A stretch of DNA of 64,000 nucleotides from Caldimonas caldifontis (GCF_002930615.1 NZ_PSNX01000003.1:1-64000), one strand, 5' to 3'. Positions 11,411-20,935 are shown, counted from the stretch's first letter. Numbers and translations are program-made. The notes: generated from the letters alone by a model not told the origin.

Positions 11411-12640
11411 ATGTCTGCCTCCGAACACCGCTTCACCCCCGACGAGCGCCGCGCCAGTGGCTGGCTGGCGGCCATCTTCGCCCTGCGCATGCTGGGGCTC
11501 TTCCTCATCCTGCCGGTGTTCGCCGTGCATGCCCGCACCCTGCACGGCGCCGAGCAGGTCACGCTCGTGGGCCTGGCGATCGGCATCTACGGTCTCACCC
11601 AGGCGGCGCTGCAGCTGCCCTTCGGCTGGGCCTCCGACCGCTTCGGCCGCAAGCCCGTCATCGTGGCCGGGCTGCTGGTGTTTGCACTGGGCTCCTTTGT
11701 TGCGGCCGCGGCCGAGGGCCTGACCGGGGTGATCGTCGGGCGGGCGCTGCAAGGCGCGGGGGCCGTGTCGGCCGCCGTCACCGCGCTGATCGCCGACAGC
11801 ACGCGCGAGACCGTGCGCACCAAGGCCATGGCCCTGGTGGGCGGCTCCATCGGGCTGGTGTTTGCGCTGTCGCTGGTGGCCGGGCCCTGGCTCTATGCGG
11901 CGATCGGCATGGGCGGCCTCTTTGCGCTCACCGGTGCCCTGGCCCTGGGCGGCATCGCGGTGGTGCTGTGGCTCGTGCCGGACGCACCCCGGCATGCCGT
12001 GCCGCCGTCGGCCTTGCGATGGACCCAGGTCGTGGCCCACCCCGAGCTGCTGCGCCTGAACGGCGGCATCTTCGTGCTGCACCTGGTGCAGATGGCGATG
12101 TTCGTGGCCGTGCCCGTGGCCCTGGTCGAGCACCTGGGCCTGCCGGTGCAGCGCCATGGCTGGGTCTACCTGCCGGTGGTGCTGGCCTCCTTCGTGCTGA
12201 TGCTGCCGCCGCTGCTGTGGGGCGAACGCGCCGGCCGCGTGCGCGCCGTCTTCCTGGGCAGCGTGGCCCTGCTGGCGCTCACCCTGGCCGGCCTGGGCTG
12301 GTGGTGGCAGGTGCCGGCCGCGCTGGTGGGCCTGCTGCTGGCCTTCTTCGTGGGTTTCAACATCCTGGAAGCCTCGCTGCCCTCGCTGGTGTCGCGCGTG
12401 GCGCCGCCCTCGGCCAAGGGCCTGGCGCTGGGGGTGTACAACACCTCCCAATCGCTCGGCCTGTTCGCCGGTGGCGCCCTGGGCGGCTGGCTGGCCACCC
12501 ACTGGGGCTATGCTGCCGTCTTCCATGTGTGCGCCGCGGCCCTGCTGCTGTGGCTGGTGCTGGCCTGGCCCATGCGCCCGCCCGTGCGTCAGCGCGCCGC
12601 GCCGGCCTCGCCCGACGGGCCCGCGTCTGCGGCGGTCTGA
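11411..12640 (+). CDS. MFS transporter (drug/metabolite efflux type)
   Basis: 409 residues, twelve predicted membrane spans. The motif A loop between helices 2 and 3 ([14 protein letters not shown]) is intact, and the opening [25 protein letters not shown] resembles YajR-like exporters. It lacks the long C-terminal cytosolic domain of E. coli YajR (about 409 versus 454 residues). The start lies in the same few bases as recQ's possible upstream ATG, so the two genes share a very short divergent promoter region. The 3' end overlaps the convergent ClC gene by 52 bases. Substrate unknown. Confidence 0.88.
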   Translation: MSASEHRFTPDERRASGWLAAIFALRMLGLFLILPVFAVHARTLHGAEQVTLVGLAIGIYGLTQAALQLPFGWASDRFGRKPVIVAGLLVFALGSFVAAAAEGLTGVIVGRALQGAGAVSAAVTALIADSTRETVRTKAMALVGGSIGLVFALSLVAGPWLYAAIGMGGLFALTGALALGGIAVVLWLVPDAPRHAVPPSALRWTQVVAHPELLRLNGGIFVLHLVQMAMFVAVPVALVEHLGLPVQRHGWVYLPVVLASFVLMLPPLLWGERAGRVRAVFLGSVALLALTLAGLGWWWQVPAALVGLLLAFFVGFNILEASLPSLVSRVAPPSAKGLALGVYNTSQSLGLFAGGALGGWLATHWGYAAVFHVCAAALLLWLVLAWPMRPPVRQRAAPASPDGPASAAV

Positions 12641-13965
12641 GCGCGGGGCATCAGCCGCAGCAACTGCAGTTCCGCCAACGCCCCGTACAGCGGGCGACTG
12701 AGCAAACGCGACACCAGGCTGGCCAGCATGGCCGCGGCCATCAGGCTGAGCACCATCGCGTGGCCATCCACCATCTCCATCACGATGATGAAGGCCGTCA
12801 GCGGCGCCTGCGTGGCCGCCGCCAGGAAACCGGCCATGCCCATGGCAATCAGGGCCGGCGTGGCCGGATGGCCCAGCAGCACGGCCACGTCATGCCCCAG
12901 GCCCGCGCCGATGGACAGTGACGGTGCGAAGATGCCGCCCGGCACCCCCGACCAGTTCGACAGCCAGGTGGCCACGAACTTCAGCAGCACGAACAGCCCC
13001 GGCTGCTGGTCGGCGTGGCCCGCCAGCAGCTCGCGCGTGTGGGCCTCGCCGCCGCCCGCCGTGGCCCCGCCGCTCACCCAGCCGATCAGGGCCACGGCAA
13101 AGCCGCAGGCCGCCGCAAAGCGCAGCGGGTAGCGGGCACGCCACCGGCTCACCCGGTCCGGCAGGCCGGTCATCGACACCACCAGCAGCCGCGCCATCAG
13201 GCCGCCCAGCAGGCCACTGGCCACGATCACGCCGGCGGCCGGCAGCAGCAGGCCCGCATCCAGCGCCCCCACACGAATGACGCCGAAGTAGGTGAAGTTG
13301 CCGAACACCGACACCGCCATCAGGCCCGCCAGCACGATGGCGCCGATCACCACCGAGCTGGCGCGGCTGTCGAGCCCGCGCCAGAACTGCTCGATGCAGA
13401 ACACCACCCCGGCCAGTGGCGCATTGAAGGCCGCCGCAATGCCGGCGGCACCACCAGCGGCCAGCAGCGCGCGGTCGTCGATGCCCGAACGCGGCGACAG
13501 CCAGCGCCGCGCGTGCAGCATCACCCCCGCCCCCACCTGCACCGCCGGCCCTTCGCGGCCCACCGACAGCCCGGCCAGCATCGAACCCGAGGTGAGCACC
13601 AGCTTGGCGCAGCTCAGGCGCAACGACACGAACAGGCTGCGCGCGCCCGGCTCCACCGCCGGGTCCATCGCAGCCGTGACCTGCGGGATGCCCGAGCCGG
13701 CCGCGCCGGGGAAGAAGCGCTGCGTGATCCACACGATGGCCACCACCCAGGCGGGCGTCCACACCAGCGCCAGCCACGGGCGCGGCCCGGTCAGCCCTTC
13801 GAACTGGCGCAGGGCGGCGTTGCTCAGCAGCGTGAAGCCCACGATGAACAGGCCGGCGGCGGCCGCGTAAGCCAGCACGATGAGACGGTCGACCCAGGCG
13901 CGCGTGTCACTCAGTTCCCGGCGCACATTGGCCAGGAAATCCGGTTCATGAGGGGGAGAGGTCAT
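12589..13965 (-). CDS. ClC-family chloride channel/antiporter
   Basis: 458 residues. All three chloride-filter motifs are present: GSGIPQV near residue 90, GREGPAVQ with gating Glu138, and GGIFAPSLS in the second half. The Tyr of PLYGAL corresponds to EcClC Tyr445. The helix motif FNAPLAGVVFCIEQF has Gln193 where EcClC has the inner proton glutamate (Glu203 in IIEEM). Loss of that residue uncouples proton transport in EcClC, so this protein may behave as a channel or weakly coupled exchanger (inference). There are no C-terminal CBS domains. Start at 13965 (MTSPPHEPDF). The 3' end overlaps the MFS gene by 52 bases. Confidence 0.92.
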   Translation of the reverse strand: MTSPPHEPDFLANVRRELSDTRAWVDRLIVLAYAAAAGLFIVGFTLLSNAALRQFEGLTGPRPWLALVWTPAWVVAIVWITQRFFPGAAGSGIPQVTAAMDPAVEPGARSLFVSLRLSCAKLVLTSGSMLAGLSVGREGPAVQVGAGVMLHARRWLSPRSGIDDRALLAAGGAAGIAAAFNAPLAGVVFCIEQFWRGLDSRASSVVIGAIVLAGLMAVSVFGNFTYFGVIRVGALDAGLLLPAAGVIVASGLLGGLMARLLVVSMTGLPDRVSRWRARYPLRFAAACGFAVALIGWVSGGATAGGGEAHTRELLAGHADQQPGLFVLLKFVATWLSNWSGVPGGIFAPSLSIGAGLGHDVAVLLGHPATPALIAMGMAGFLAAATQAPLTAFIIVMEMVDGHAMVLSLMAAAMLASLVSRLLSRPLYGALAELQLLRLMPRAQTAADAGPSGEAGAAR

Positions 13966-14067
13966 CTGGTTGCCAACTGTAAGCGGAGCCCGCCGATGGG
14001 GGAACGCCTGCAAGACCCGGGCCCGGCATAATGCCCGGTTGAACCCTCAGATTCCCAGGAGCCGGCC

Positions 14068-14574
14068 ATGGCCTCGATCAACAAAGTCATCCTCATCGGC
14101 AACCTCGGCCGCGACCCCGAGGTGCGCTACACCCCCAACGGGGCAGCCATCTGCAACGTGACCATCGCCACCTCGCGCAACTGGAAGGACAAGAACTCCG
14201 GCGAGCGCATGGAAGAAACCGAATGGCACCGCGTGGTCTTCTACGACCGCCTGGCCGAGATCGCCGGCGAGTACCTCAAGAAGGGCCGCCCCGTGTACGT
14301 GGAAGGCCGCCTGAAGACCCGCAAGTGGCAGGACAAGGACGGCGTCGAGAAGTACACCACCGAAATCATCGCCGACCAGATGCAGATGCTCGGCGGCCGT
14401 GACGGCGGCGGCGACGAAAGCGGCGCCGGTGGTGGCGGTGGCTACAGCCGCAGCAGCGAAGGCGGTGGTGGCGGCGGCTCCCGCCCGGCCGCCCGCGCCC
14501 CGGCAGCCTCCAAGCCCGCACCCCAGAAGTCCAGCACGGGCTTCGATGACATGGATGACGATATTCCGTTCTGA
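14068..14574 (+). CDS. ssb: Single-stranded DNA-binding protein
   Basis: 168 residues. An N-terminal OB fold ([20 protein letters not shown], then [11 protein letters not shown] and [19 protein letters not shown]) spans about 110 residues. A Gly-rich linker follows, and the acidic tip MDDDIPF recruits repair and replication partners. Length is typical. It starts after GGAG and ends at a strong intrinsic terminator. It is the only gene between the divergent ClC gene and the following scar region. Confidence 0.97.
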   Translation: MASINKVILIGNLGRDPEVRYTPNGAAICNVTIATSRNWKDKNSGERMEETEWHRVVFYDRLAEIAGEYLKKGRPVYVEGRLKTRKWQDKDGVEKYTTEIIADQMQMLGGRDGGGDESGAGGGGGYSRSSEGGGGGGSRPAARAPAASKPAPQKSSTGFDDMDDDIPF

Positions 14575-14602
14575 GCCTCGCTCGCCTGAACGGCCCCCTC
14601 AA

Positions 14603-14635
14603 AGCCCCGAGCGCCAAGCGCTCGGGGCTTTTTCT
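14603..14635 (+). terminator. Intrinsic terminator of ssb
   Basis: Stem AGCCCCGAGCGC (14603-14614) pairs with 14618-14629 around a 3-base loop, followed by TTTTT at 29-33 of the same block. Classic rho-independent terminator 28 bases after the ssb stop. Confidence 0.9.
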
Positions 14636-14673
14636 CTAGGGCACCTCTGGCCAACCCGATAAAGACGCTTGAC

Positions 14674-14943
14674 TTGCCGATCACGGGCAAGGTCACCTCA
14701 AACCGGACTCCCTTCGTCGAGAAGGAAGGCCACTACTTCCTCAAGACCGTCATCCCCAGCCGGAAGGCGACGCGGGACTCTCTGCACCAAGGTGAGCAAG
14801 ATGCCGAAGACGGATGCTCACGAAGCCGGGTTGCTGTCCGCGTTCGACAAGGGCGCGCTGAAGTCCGTCGCGACAAGAGCGGAGCTCTCCAAGCTCAAGG
14901 CGGCCGCACGCAGGAGCACCGCTTCCAGCGCCCGAACCCGTGA
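14674..14943 (+). pseudogene. Scar region with broken antitoxin-like fragment
   Basis: Between the ssb terminator and the HipA-like gene there is no intact gene. A frame from 14801 begins MPKTDAHEAGLLSAFDKGAL and continues KSVATRAELSKLKAAAR. That matches, from memory, the N-terminus of a CopG/BrnA-like antitoxin family (consensus LLxAFEKGxLKSVAxKAELxKxKAAAR). After that it runs into unrelated residues, so the DNA-binding part is missing. The preceding stretch 14683-14800 reads as a short peptide (TGKVTSNRTPFVEKEGHYFL) that I cannot identify, possibly the end of a partner gene. It looks like the residue of a deleted toxin-antitoxin module. Confidence 0.4.
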
Positions 14944-14967
14944 GAGGCGCACCCATTCGTCCATGCA

Positions 14968-15080
14968 TTGGCTCACCTCGGAATATTGTTACAATAATCG
15001 TTTCATCATGAAATTCAATCTAGCCATGTCTTTCTTATGAAAATGAGCGTTTTCATGGCTTATTGAATCGTTTCATCATG
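14968..15080 (+). promoter_or_regulatory. Promoter and repeated operator-like sites of the HipA-like gene
   Basis: A promoter TTGGCT (14968-14973), 16 bases, TACAAT (14990-14995) precedes an AT-rich stretch unlike the flanking DNA. The 15-base sequence AATCGTTTCATCATG occurs twice as a direct repeat, at 14996-15010 and 15066-15080. The first copy extends into a perfect palindrome TTTCATCATGAAA (15001-15013). A further inverted repeat ATGAAAA/TTTTCAT lies near 15037-15056. The second repeat copy contains the start codon. This layout suggests autoregulation by the encoded winged-helix protein. Confidence 0.55.
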
Positions 15081-16466
15081 CCCGCTGACATCCTGGCCAT
15101 TTTGCGTGCCCGAGGCCGCCTGCAGGCAGGCGCCCTGCTGCAGACGCTGGGTGTCAGCCGCGCCACGCTGATGCGCCTTGTGCGCTCTGCAGGCGACGCC
15201 CTGGTGGTGCGCGGGAGCGCGCGGCGCACGACCTATGCGGCGCGGCGGGCGCTGCGAGGCTCCCATGCGCCGCTGCCGCTCTACCGGGTGGACCTGCACG
15301 GAGATGTGCAGGAGATCGCGCGGCTCGATCTCACTTATCCGGACGGCTGCGCCCTGGCGTTCCTGGCACCCTTCGGCTGGCCGCTGGACGACGAGATGCA
15401 GGCAGGCTGGTTCGACGGCCTGCCCCCTGTGCTGAACGACATGCGACCGCAGGGCTTTGTAGGCCGCCATTTCGCACGCCGACATGCGCAGTTGCTGCAG
15501 GTGCCGCTGGACCCGGCCGCCTGGTCGGACGACCACGCCTTGCACGCGATGTGCCTGCTGGGGGACGACCTGCCGGGTGACCTGATCGTCGGCGAGCCGG
15601 CCTGCCGCCGCTGGTTGGAGCGGCTGCAAGAGGCTCGACTGGGGCGCCACGATGCGCCCCTGACGGACCAGCAGATCGAGCAAGCCTACGGCACGCTGGC
15701 CGAGCAGGCCATGGCCGAGGGCGTGGTGGGCTCCTCGGCCGGCGGTGAGTTCCCCAAGTTCACGGCCGTGCGCCGGTTCGCAGACGGGCAGGTCCAGCAT
15801 GTGCTGGTGAAGTTCTCGGGTTCCGACACCTCGCCGGGCACGCAGCGCTGGGCCGATCTGCTGGTGTGCGAGCACCTGGCCGGCCGTGTGCTGCGGGAGC
15901 ATCTGGGCATCGATGCCGCCATGTCGCGCGTTCATCGTTTCGGCGGGCGCACGTTCCTGGAGGTGGATCGCTTTGACCGGCACGGCCTGCTGGGGCGCTC
16001 GGGCGTGGCCTCCTGGTCGTCGCTGAACGCTGCACTGTTCGGTCTGGCGGGAGCGCTCTGGCCCGAGGCGGCAGAGCGGCTGGCCGCGCGCAGATGGCTC
16101 GATGGCAGCGATGTGGAGCGAATTGCTCGCTTGTGGCACTTCGGCCAGCTCATCGGCAACACCGACATGCACGATGGCAACCTGTCGTTCCAGCCCATCG
16201 AGCTGAACGGCGAGGCGGCGCTGAAGGTGTCGCCCGCCTACGACATGCTGCCCATGCTTTACGCGCCGGTGCGCGGCGTCGAGCTGCCGGCGCGCCTCTT
16301 CGAGCCCCGTCTGCCGCTGCCGGCACAGCGCGAACGGTGGGAGCCCAGCGCCCGGGCGGCCACCGTGTTCTGGCAGACGGCAGCCGCCGACGCACGCATC
16401 AGCGCCGGGTTCCGCAGGATGTGCGCTGCGAACGCGCAGATGCTGCAACGCTTGTTGCCGCTCTGA
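15078..16466 (+). CDS. HipA-family kinase, YjjJ type, with N-terminal winged helix
   Basis: 462 residues. The first 70 residues look like a winged helix-turn-helix ([29 protein letters not shown]). The rest is a HipA-type kinase: Gly/Ser loop [14 protein letters not shown], the ATP-binding Lys in HVLVKFSG, catalytic [12 protein letters not shown] (HxDxN type) and the metal-binding SPAYDMLP. This matches E. coli YjjJ, which carries its own DNA-binding domain and has no HipB partner. Known HipA kinases phosphorylate a tRNA synthetase and stop growth; the target here is unknown. An in-frame TTG at 15063 is a weaker start. The AT-rich upstream operators and adjacent antitoxin scar point to an acquired stress or defence locus. 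Confidence 0.85.
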   Translation: MPADILAILRARGRLQAGALLQTLGVSRATLMRLVRSAGDALVVRGSARRTTYAARRALRGSHAPLPLYRVDLHGDVQEIARLDLTYPDGCALAFLAPFGWPLDDEMQAGWFDGLPPVLNDMRPQGFVGRHFARRHAQLLQVPLDPAAWSDDHALHAMCLLGDDLPGDLIVGEPACRRWLERLQEARLGRHDAPLTDQQIEQAYGTLAEQAMAEGVVGSSAGGEFPKFTAVRRFADGQVQHVLVKFSGSDTSPGTQRWADLLVCEHLAGRVLREHLGIDAAMSRVHRFGGRTFLEVDRFDRHGLLGRSGVASWSSLNAALFGLAGALWPEAAERLAARRWLDGSDVERIARLWHFGQLIGNTDMHDGNLSFQPIELNGEAALKVSPAYDMLPMLYAPVRGVELPARLFEPRLPLPAQRERWEPSARAATVFWQTAAADARISAGFRRMCAANAQMLQRLLPL

Positions 16467-16501
16467 CAGCACTGCCCGCGAATGCGGCACACTGTTGCTC
16501 C

Positions 16502-18058
16502 ATGACCACCCCCACCCTGCCCATCCGCCGCGTGGGCATCGACACCTGGCGCGAAAGCGTGGTGTTCCTGCACCGCGAGTGCCCGGTCGTGCGCGCGGCG
16601 GGCTTCCAGGCGCTGGCCAAGGTGAAGGTGCAGGCCAATGGGCAGACGCTGATCGCGGTGCTCAATGTGGTGGACGACGAAGCCATCTGCGCGCCGCGCG
16701 AGCTGGGGCTGAGCGAAGAGGCCTTCCGGCGCCTGGGCGTGGCGCCAGGGCATCCGGCGCGCATCGAGCAGGCGGAGCCGCCGCCGTCGATCGCGGCGCT
16801 GCACCGCAAGATCGCCGGCGAGCGGCTGGAACGAGACGACCTGCGGGCCATCGTGCAGGACATCGCGGCCGGGCGCTATTCCAAGATCGAACTGGCCGCC
16901 TTCGTGGTGGCCACCAACCAGTTCGAGCTCGACCGCGACGAGGTGCTGCACCTCACCGAGGCGATGATCGTCTCGGGCCAGCGCATCGACTGGCAGCGCG
17001 AGGTGGGCGCCGGGCCGGTGGTGGACAAGCACTGCATCGGCGGCATCCCGGGCAACCGAACCTCGATGCTGGTGGTGCCCATCGTGGCGGCGCACGGCAT
17101 GCTGTGCCCCAAGACCTCGTCGCGTGCGATCACCTCGCCGGCCGGCACGGCCGACACCATGGAAGTGCTGGCCGAGGTGGAGCTGCCGATGGAGCGCCTG
17201 AAGGAGATCGTGCGCGCCACCCACGGCTGCCTGGCCTGGGGCGGCACGGCCGACCTGAGCCCGGCCGACGACATCCTGATTTCGGTGGAGCGGCCGCTGG
17301 CCATCGATTCGCCCGGGCAGATGGTGGCCTCCATCCTGTCGAAGAAAGTGGCCGCGGGCGCCACCCACCTGGTGCTCGACATCCCCGTGGGGCCCACGGC
17401 CAAGGTGCGCAGCATGGCCTCGGCCCAGCGGCTCAAGCGCCTGTTCGAGTACGTGGCCACGCGCCTGGGCCTGGAGCTGGATGCGGTGATCACCGACGGG
17501 CGCCAGCCCATCGGCCGCGGCATCGGCCCGGTGCTGGAAGCACGTGACGTGATGCAGGTGCTGGCCAATGAACCCGGGGCGCCGCAGGACCTGCGCCAGA
17601 AGGCGCTGCGCCTGGCCGGCCGCATGATCGAGTTCGACCCCGACGTGCGCGGTGGTGACGGCTACCGCATCGCGCGCGACATCCTGGAGTCGGGCCGGGC
17701 GCTGGCGCAGATGAACGCCATCATCGACGCCCAGGGCCGGCGCGCCGAGCCGCTGGCCGTGGGACGGCTGCACTTCGATGTGACGGCCCCCGCCGACGGC
17801 GGGGTGGTGGGCGTGGACAACCTGCGCCTGGCGCGCATCGCGCGGCTGAGCGGCGCGCCGCAGGTGCGCGGCGCCGGCGTGGACCTCTTCGTGAAGCTGG
17901 GCGACACGGTGCGCGCGGGCCAGCCGCTGTATCGGGTGCACGCACAGTTTGAGGCCGACCTCGAGTTCTCGCGACGGATGGCACTGGACGGCAGCGGCTA
18001 CACGCTGGGCCGGGTCGACACCGCGGCCCATGAAAACACGACAGGGGAGGCTTCCTGA
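16502..18058 (+). CDS. Thymidine phosphorylase family protein, AMP-phosphorylase-like
   Basis: 518 residues, longer than E. coli DeoA (440). An N-terminal domain of about 90 residues precedes the phosphorylase fold, as in archaeal AMP phosphorylase. Phosphate and nucleotide motifs are [20 protein letters not shown] and [19 protein letters not shown]; these are closer to AMP phosphorylase than to the KHSTGGVGD of true thymidine phosphorylases. The C-terminal lipoyl-like domain is present. AMP phosphorylases release the base from nucleoside monophosphates and yield ribose-1,5-bisphosphate. The stop overlaps the start of the PRPP-synthetase-like gene (TGATG), so the two work together. The exact substrate is inferred. 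Confidence 0.82.
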   Translation: MTTPTLPIRRVGIDTWRESVVFLHRECPVVRAAGFQALAKVKVQANGQTLIAVLNVVDDEAICAPRELGLSEEAFRRLGVAPGHPARIEQAEPPPSIAALHRKIAGERLERDDLRAIVQDIAAGRYSKIELAAFVVATNQFELDRDEVLHLTEAMIVSGQRIDWQREVGAGPVVDKHCIGGIPGNRTSMLVVPIVAAHGMLCPKTSSRAITSPAGTADTMEVLAEVELPMERLKEIVRATHGCLAWGGTADLSPADDILISVERPLAIDSPGQMVASILSKKVAAGATHLVLDIPVGPTAKVRSMASAQRLKRLFEYVATRLGLELDAVITDGRQPIGRGIGPVLEARDVMQVLANEPGAPQDLRQKALRLAGRMIEFDPDVRGGDGYRIARDILESGRALAQMNAIIDAQGRRAEPLAVGRLHFDVTAPADGGVVGVDNLRLARIARLSGAPQVRGAGVDLFVKLGDTVRAGQPLYRVHAQFEADLEFSRRMALDGSGYTLGRVDTAAHENTTGEAS

Positions 18059-18936
18059 TGCTGCTGGCTTTCGACGACGAGGCCGTGCTCGCGCAGCGCC
18101 TGGCCGACGCACTGGCCTGCCCGCTGGCCTTCATCGACCGGCACCGCTTCCCGGACGGCGAGTCGCGCCTGCGCCTGCCGCCGCAACTGCCCGAGCACAC
18201 CGTGCTGCTGCGCGGGCTGCAGCAGCCCAACGAGAAGTTCACCGAGCTGCTCCTGGCCGCCGGCGGGGCGCGCGAGCTGGGAGCGCGACGGCTCACGCTG
18301 GTGAGCCCCTACCTGGCCTACATGCGCCAGGACATGGCCTTCACGCCCGGCGAGGTGGTGAGTCAGCGCCAGGTGGGCCGGCTGCTGGCGGCAGCGTTCG
18401 ATGCGGTGGTCACCGTGGACCCGCACCTGCACCGTGTGGCCACGCTCGACGAGGTGCTGCCCGGCCGCCGCGGCGTGGCGCTCACCGCCGCCCCGCTGCT
18501 GGGCGACTGGGTCGCGACACAGCGTCGCGGCGCGCTGCTGCTGGGGCCGGACGAGGAGGCGCTGCAATGGGTGCGCGCCGCCGCGCAGCGGCCCGGGCTG
18601 GCCTACGCGACGTGCACCAAGCAGCGCCATGCCGACCGGCACGTGGCGGTGGCCCTGCCCGAGGGGCTGGACCTGCGCGGGCGGCCGGTGGTGCTGCTGG
18701 ACGACGTGGCCAGCACCGGCCACACGCTGGTGGAAGCCGCGCGCGAGGCCCTGGCGCGCGGCGCGGCCTCGGTGGACGCCGCGGTGACCCATGCCCTGCT
18801 GGTGGACGATGCGCTGGCCCGCCTGCAGGCCGCCGGTGTGGGCCAGGTCTGGAGCACCGACAGCGTGCCCCACACCACCAATGCTGTCTCCATCGCCGGC
18901 CTGCTGGCACAGGCGCTGCACTCGCTCCTGAGCTGA
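18058..18936 (+). CDS. Ribose-phosphate pyrophosphokinase-like protein
   Basis: 292 residues, slightly shorter than housekeeping Prs (about 315). It keeps the RFPDGESRLRL loop (FSDGE in Prs), VTVDPHLHR and the PRPP-binding loop VVLLDDVASTGHT of type I phosphoribosyl folds. The region equal to the Prs catalytic flexible loop is present as TCTKQRHADRHV, but diverged. It overlaps the phosphorylase gene by one base. It probably handles a phosphorylated ribose made or used by its partner; whether it makes PRPP or works in another direction is unknown. The sequence between 18937 and 19140 shows no gene. Confidence 0.8.
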   Translation: MLLAFDDEAVLAQRLADALACPLAFIDRHRFPDGESRLRLPPQLPEHTVLLRGLQQPNEKFTELLLAAGGARELGARRLTLVSPYLAYMRQDMAFTPGEVVSQRQVGRLLAAAFDAVVTVDPHLHRVATLDEVLPGRRGVALTAAPLLGDWVATQRRGALLLGPDEEALQWVRAAAQRPGLAYATCTKQRHADRHVAVALPEGLDLRGRPVVLLDDVASTGHTLVEAAREALARGAASVDAAVTHALLVDDALARLQAAGVGQVWSTDSVPHTTNAVSIAGLLAQALHSLLS

Positions 18937-19147
18937 CGGCGACGGCCCTCGGGCCGGCTCGCTCGACAACGCCCAACCCTGGTCCGGACACGGGCGCGAG
19001 TCCTCTCGGAGCACGCCCACCAGAGGCATCGGCAGCCTGTGCGTTCGCGGCCGCACACGCCCGGCTTCGATGGTGCAACGCAGCACGTCTGCACGCGCGA
19101 TCTGTGCACTGCCTGACAACTCTCCTCGTTTTCCCCAAAGGTCAAAA

Positions 19148-19195
19148 CATGATCGAACTCATATATTTGAATTCACTTATATGAGCATGATCGAA
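19148..19195 (+). promoter_or_regulatory. Operator region of the sox ArsR regulator
   Basis: CTCATATA (19158-19165) and TATATGAG (19178-19185) form a perfect 8-base inverted repeat with a 12-base spacer containing TTGAATTCAC. CATGATCGAA is directly repeated at 19148-19157 and 19186-19195. The repeat covers the possible -10 box TATATT (19162-19167) and the start codon of the ArsR gene, which fits autorepression. The DNA is AT-rich against its surroundings. Confidence 0.6.
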
Positions 19196-19528
19196 TCATC
19201 CACCGCCGCCGACCAGCAGGAAGCCCTTCTTGTCTTCGAGAAGGCGGCCGAGCTGTTCGGTCTGATGGCGGCGCCCATCCGGCTGCGCATCATCAGCGAG
19301 CTCTGCCAGGGCGAGCGCAATGTCTCGCAGTTGCTCGAACGGGTGGATGCCTCGCAATCGAACATGTCGCAGCACCTTGCAACGCTGTACCGGGCCGGTG
19401 TGCTGGCCCGCAGACGCGAAGGTGCTCAGGTGTATTACCGGCTCGGCGACCAGCGTGTGGCGAGCCTGTGCCGCACGCTGTGCACCGATGTGGCCATCGG
19501 CATGCCGGCGCCGTCAGGCGGCCGCTGA
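19181..19528 (+). CDS. ArsR-family transcriptional regulator of the sox cluster
   Basis: 115 residues, one winged helix-turn-helix. The recognition helix region is QSNMSQHLATLYRAGVL, followed by the wing RRREGAQVYYRL. Cysteines are C42 (ELCQGE), C97 and C101 (LCRTLC). The same Cys pattern occurs in the paralogue at 27366, so it is conserved within the locus. ArsR-type SoxR/SqrR/BigR repressors sense reduced sulfur through cysteine persulfides; that role here is inference, as the spacing differs from what I recall for SqrR/BigR. It starts within its own palindromic operator and precedes soxC by 30 bases. An ATG at 19187 is an alternative start. Confidence 0.85.
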   Translation: MSMIESSTAADQQEALLVFEKAAELFGLMAAPIRLRIISELCQGERNVSQLLERVDASQSNMSQHLATLYRAGVLARRREGAQVYYRLGDQRVASLCRTLCTDVAIGMPAPSGGR

Positions 19529-19558
19529 TTCCCCTTCGTCGATTTCCCAGGAGATCCC

Positions 19559-20935
19559 GTGGACCGAGACCCCCAAGCTTCAGGACGCCTGCGCAAGGCG
19601 CCGGAGAATTTTCTGGACCCGCAGGGCATTCGCGCTGTTCGCTCCGAAGCGAAGCAGGGGCGACGCGATTTCATCCGCGCTGCCTTCGCCGCCGCAGCCA
19701 CCGGGGCCGCTGTGCCGGCAGCGCTGGCACAGGCCAACCCCGTCCCGGCCACGGGCGGTGACCCCAACATCCTTCAGCTGCCCGAGCACACCACGGGGCT
19801 GGGTCAGCCCGTGGTCACCGATGGCTACGGCAAGCCCTCGAAGTACGAAGCGAACGTGCAGCGCCGCCAGAGTCCTGGCCTCACGCAGACGACGCAGGCC
19901 TCGGTGTCCTTCGCGCCGCTGCAGTCGCTGTTCGGCATCATCACCCCCAGCGGGGTGCATTTCGAACGCCATCATCAGGGCTGGTGGGACATCGACCCGA
20001 GCAAGCATCGCCTGATGGTGAACGGCTCGGACGCGAAGATGCTCAAGCGCCCCATGGTCTTCACGATGGACGAGCTGATGCGCCTGCCCAGCGTGTCGCG
20101 CTTCCACTTCATCGAGTGCGGGGCAAACACCGGCATGGAGTGGGGGAACGTGGCCGTCCCCACGGTGCAGTACACGCACGGCATGATCAGCTGCAGCGAG
20201 TTCACCGGCGTGCCGCTGCGCACCCTCCTGGAGATGTGCGGCGCCGACTTCAAGCGCGGGCGCTTCGTGCTGGCCGAAGGTGGCGATGGCTCGTCGATGA
20301 CCCGCACCATCCCGATGAGTCTCATCGAAAGCGGCGAGGTGCTGGTGGCCTACGGCCAGAACGGCGAGATGCTGCGCCCCGAGAACGGCTACCCGCTGCG
20401 CCTGGTGGTCCCGGGGGTGCAGGGAGTGAGCTGGGTGAAGTACCTGCGCCGCATCGAGCTGGGAGATCAGCCCTACGGCACCAAGGATGAGGTGCTGCAT
20501 TACGTCGATCTGATGCCCAACGGCCTGCACCGCCAGTACACGAGCATCCAGGAGGTCAAGAGCGTGGTCACCACCCCCTCGGGAGGGCAGGTTCTGCTCG
20601 ACAAGGGCTTCTACAACATCAGCGGGCTGGCGTGGTCGGGCCGCGGCAAGATCACCAGGGTGGACGTGTCGGTGGATGGCGGGCGCAACTGGCGCCAGGC
20701 TCGGTTGGAGACACCCGTGCTGAGCAAGTGCCTCACACGCTTCAACCTCGACTGGGTGTGGGACGGCAAACCAGCCATCGTGCAAAGCCGCGCGACCGAC
20801 GAGACGGGTCACGTGCAGGGCACCTATGCCCAGCTGCGGGCGGTGCGCGGCAGCCGCTCGATCTATCACAACAACGCGATCCAGAGCTGGCTCGTGGGCG
20901 AAGACGGCGAGGTGAAGAATGTCCAGCTTTCGTGA
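19559..20935 (+). CDS. soxC: Sulfane dehydrogenase molybdenum subunit SoxC
   Basis: 458 residues from a GTG with an AGGAG Shine-Dalgarno. A Tat signal (GRRDFIRAAFAAAA, Arg35-Arg36) directs export. The Mo-pterin domain has C187 in FHFIECGANTGMEWGN as molybdenum ligand, followed by the dimerisation domain (VSVDGGRNWRQARL). With SoxD it oxidises the sulfane sulfur bound to SoxY-Cys, releasing six electrons. This keeps thiosulfate oxidation from stopping at a sulfur globule. The 3' end overlaps soxD by 17 bases. Longer than SorA and with the SoxC-type HHQGWWDIDP segment, so the SoxC call is firm. Confidence 0.95.
   Translation: MDRDPQASGRLRKAPENFLDPQGIRAVRSEAKQGRRDFIRAAFAAAATGAAVPAALAQANPVPATGGDPNILQLPEHTTGLGQPVVTDGYGKPSKYEANVQRRQSPGLTQTTQASVSFAPLQSLFGIITPSGVHFERHHQGWWDIDPSKHRLMVNGSDAKMLKRPMVFTMDELMRLPSVSRFHFIECGANTGMEWGNVAVPTVQYTHGMISCSEFTGVPLRTLLEMCGADFKRGRFVLAEGGDGSSMTRTIPMSLIESGEVLVAYGQNGEMLRPENGYPLRLVVPGVQGVSWVKYLRRIELGDQPYGTKDEVLHYVDLMPNGLHRQYTSIQEVKSVVTTPSGGQVLLDKGFYNISGLAWSGRGKITRVDVSVDGGRNWRQARLETPVLSKCLTRFNLDWVWDGKPAIVQSRATDETGHVQGTYAQLRAVRGSRSIYHNNAIQSWLVGEDGEVKNVQLS

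Noticed and set aside
8122-12921. A 1599-codon + strand open frame across sorA, recQ and the MFS gene
   Set aside because: It crosses three well-supported genes, has shadow-type composition and no recognisable motif or Shine-Dalgarno.
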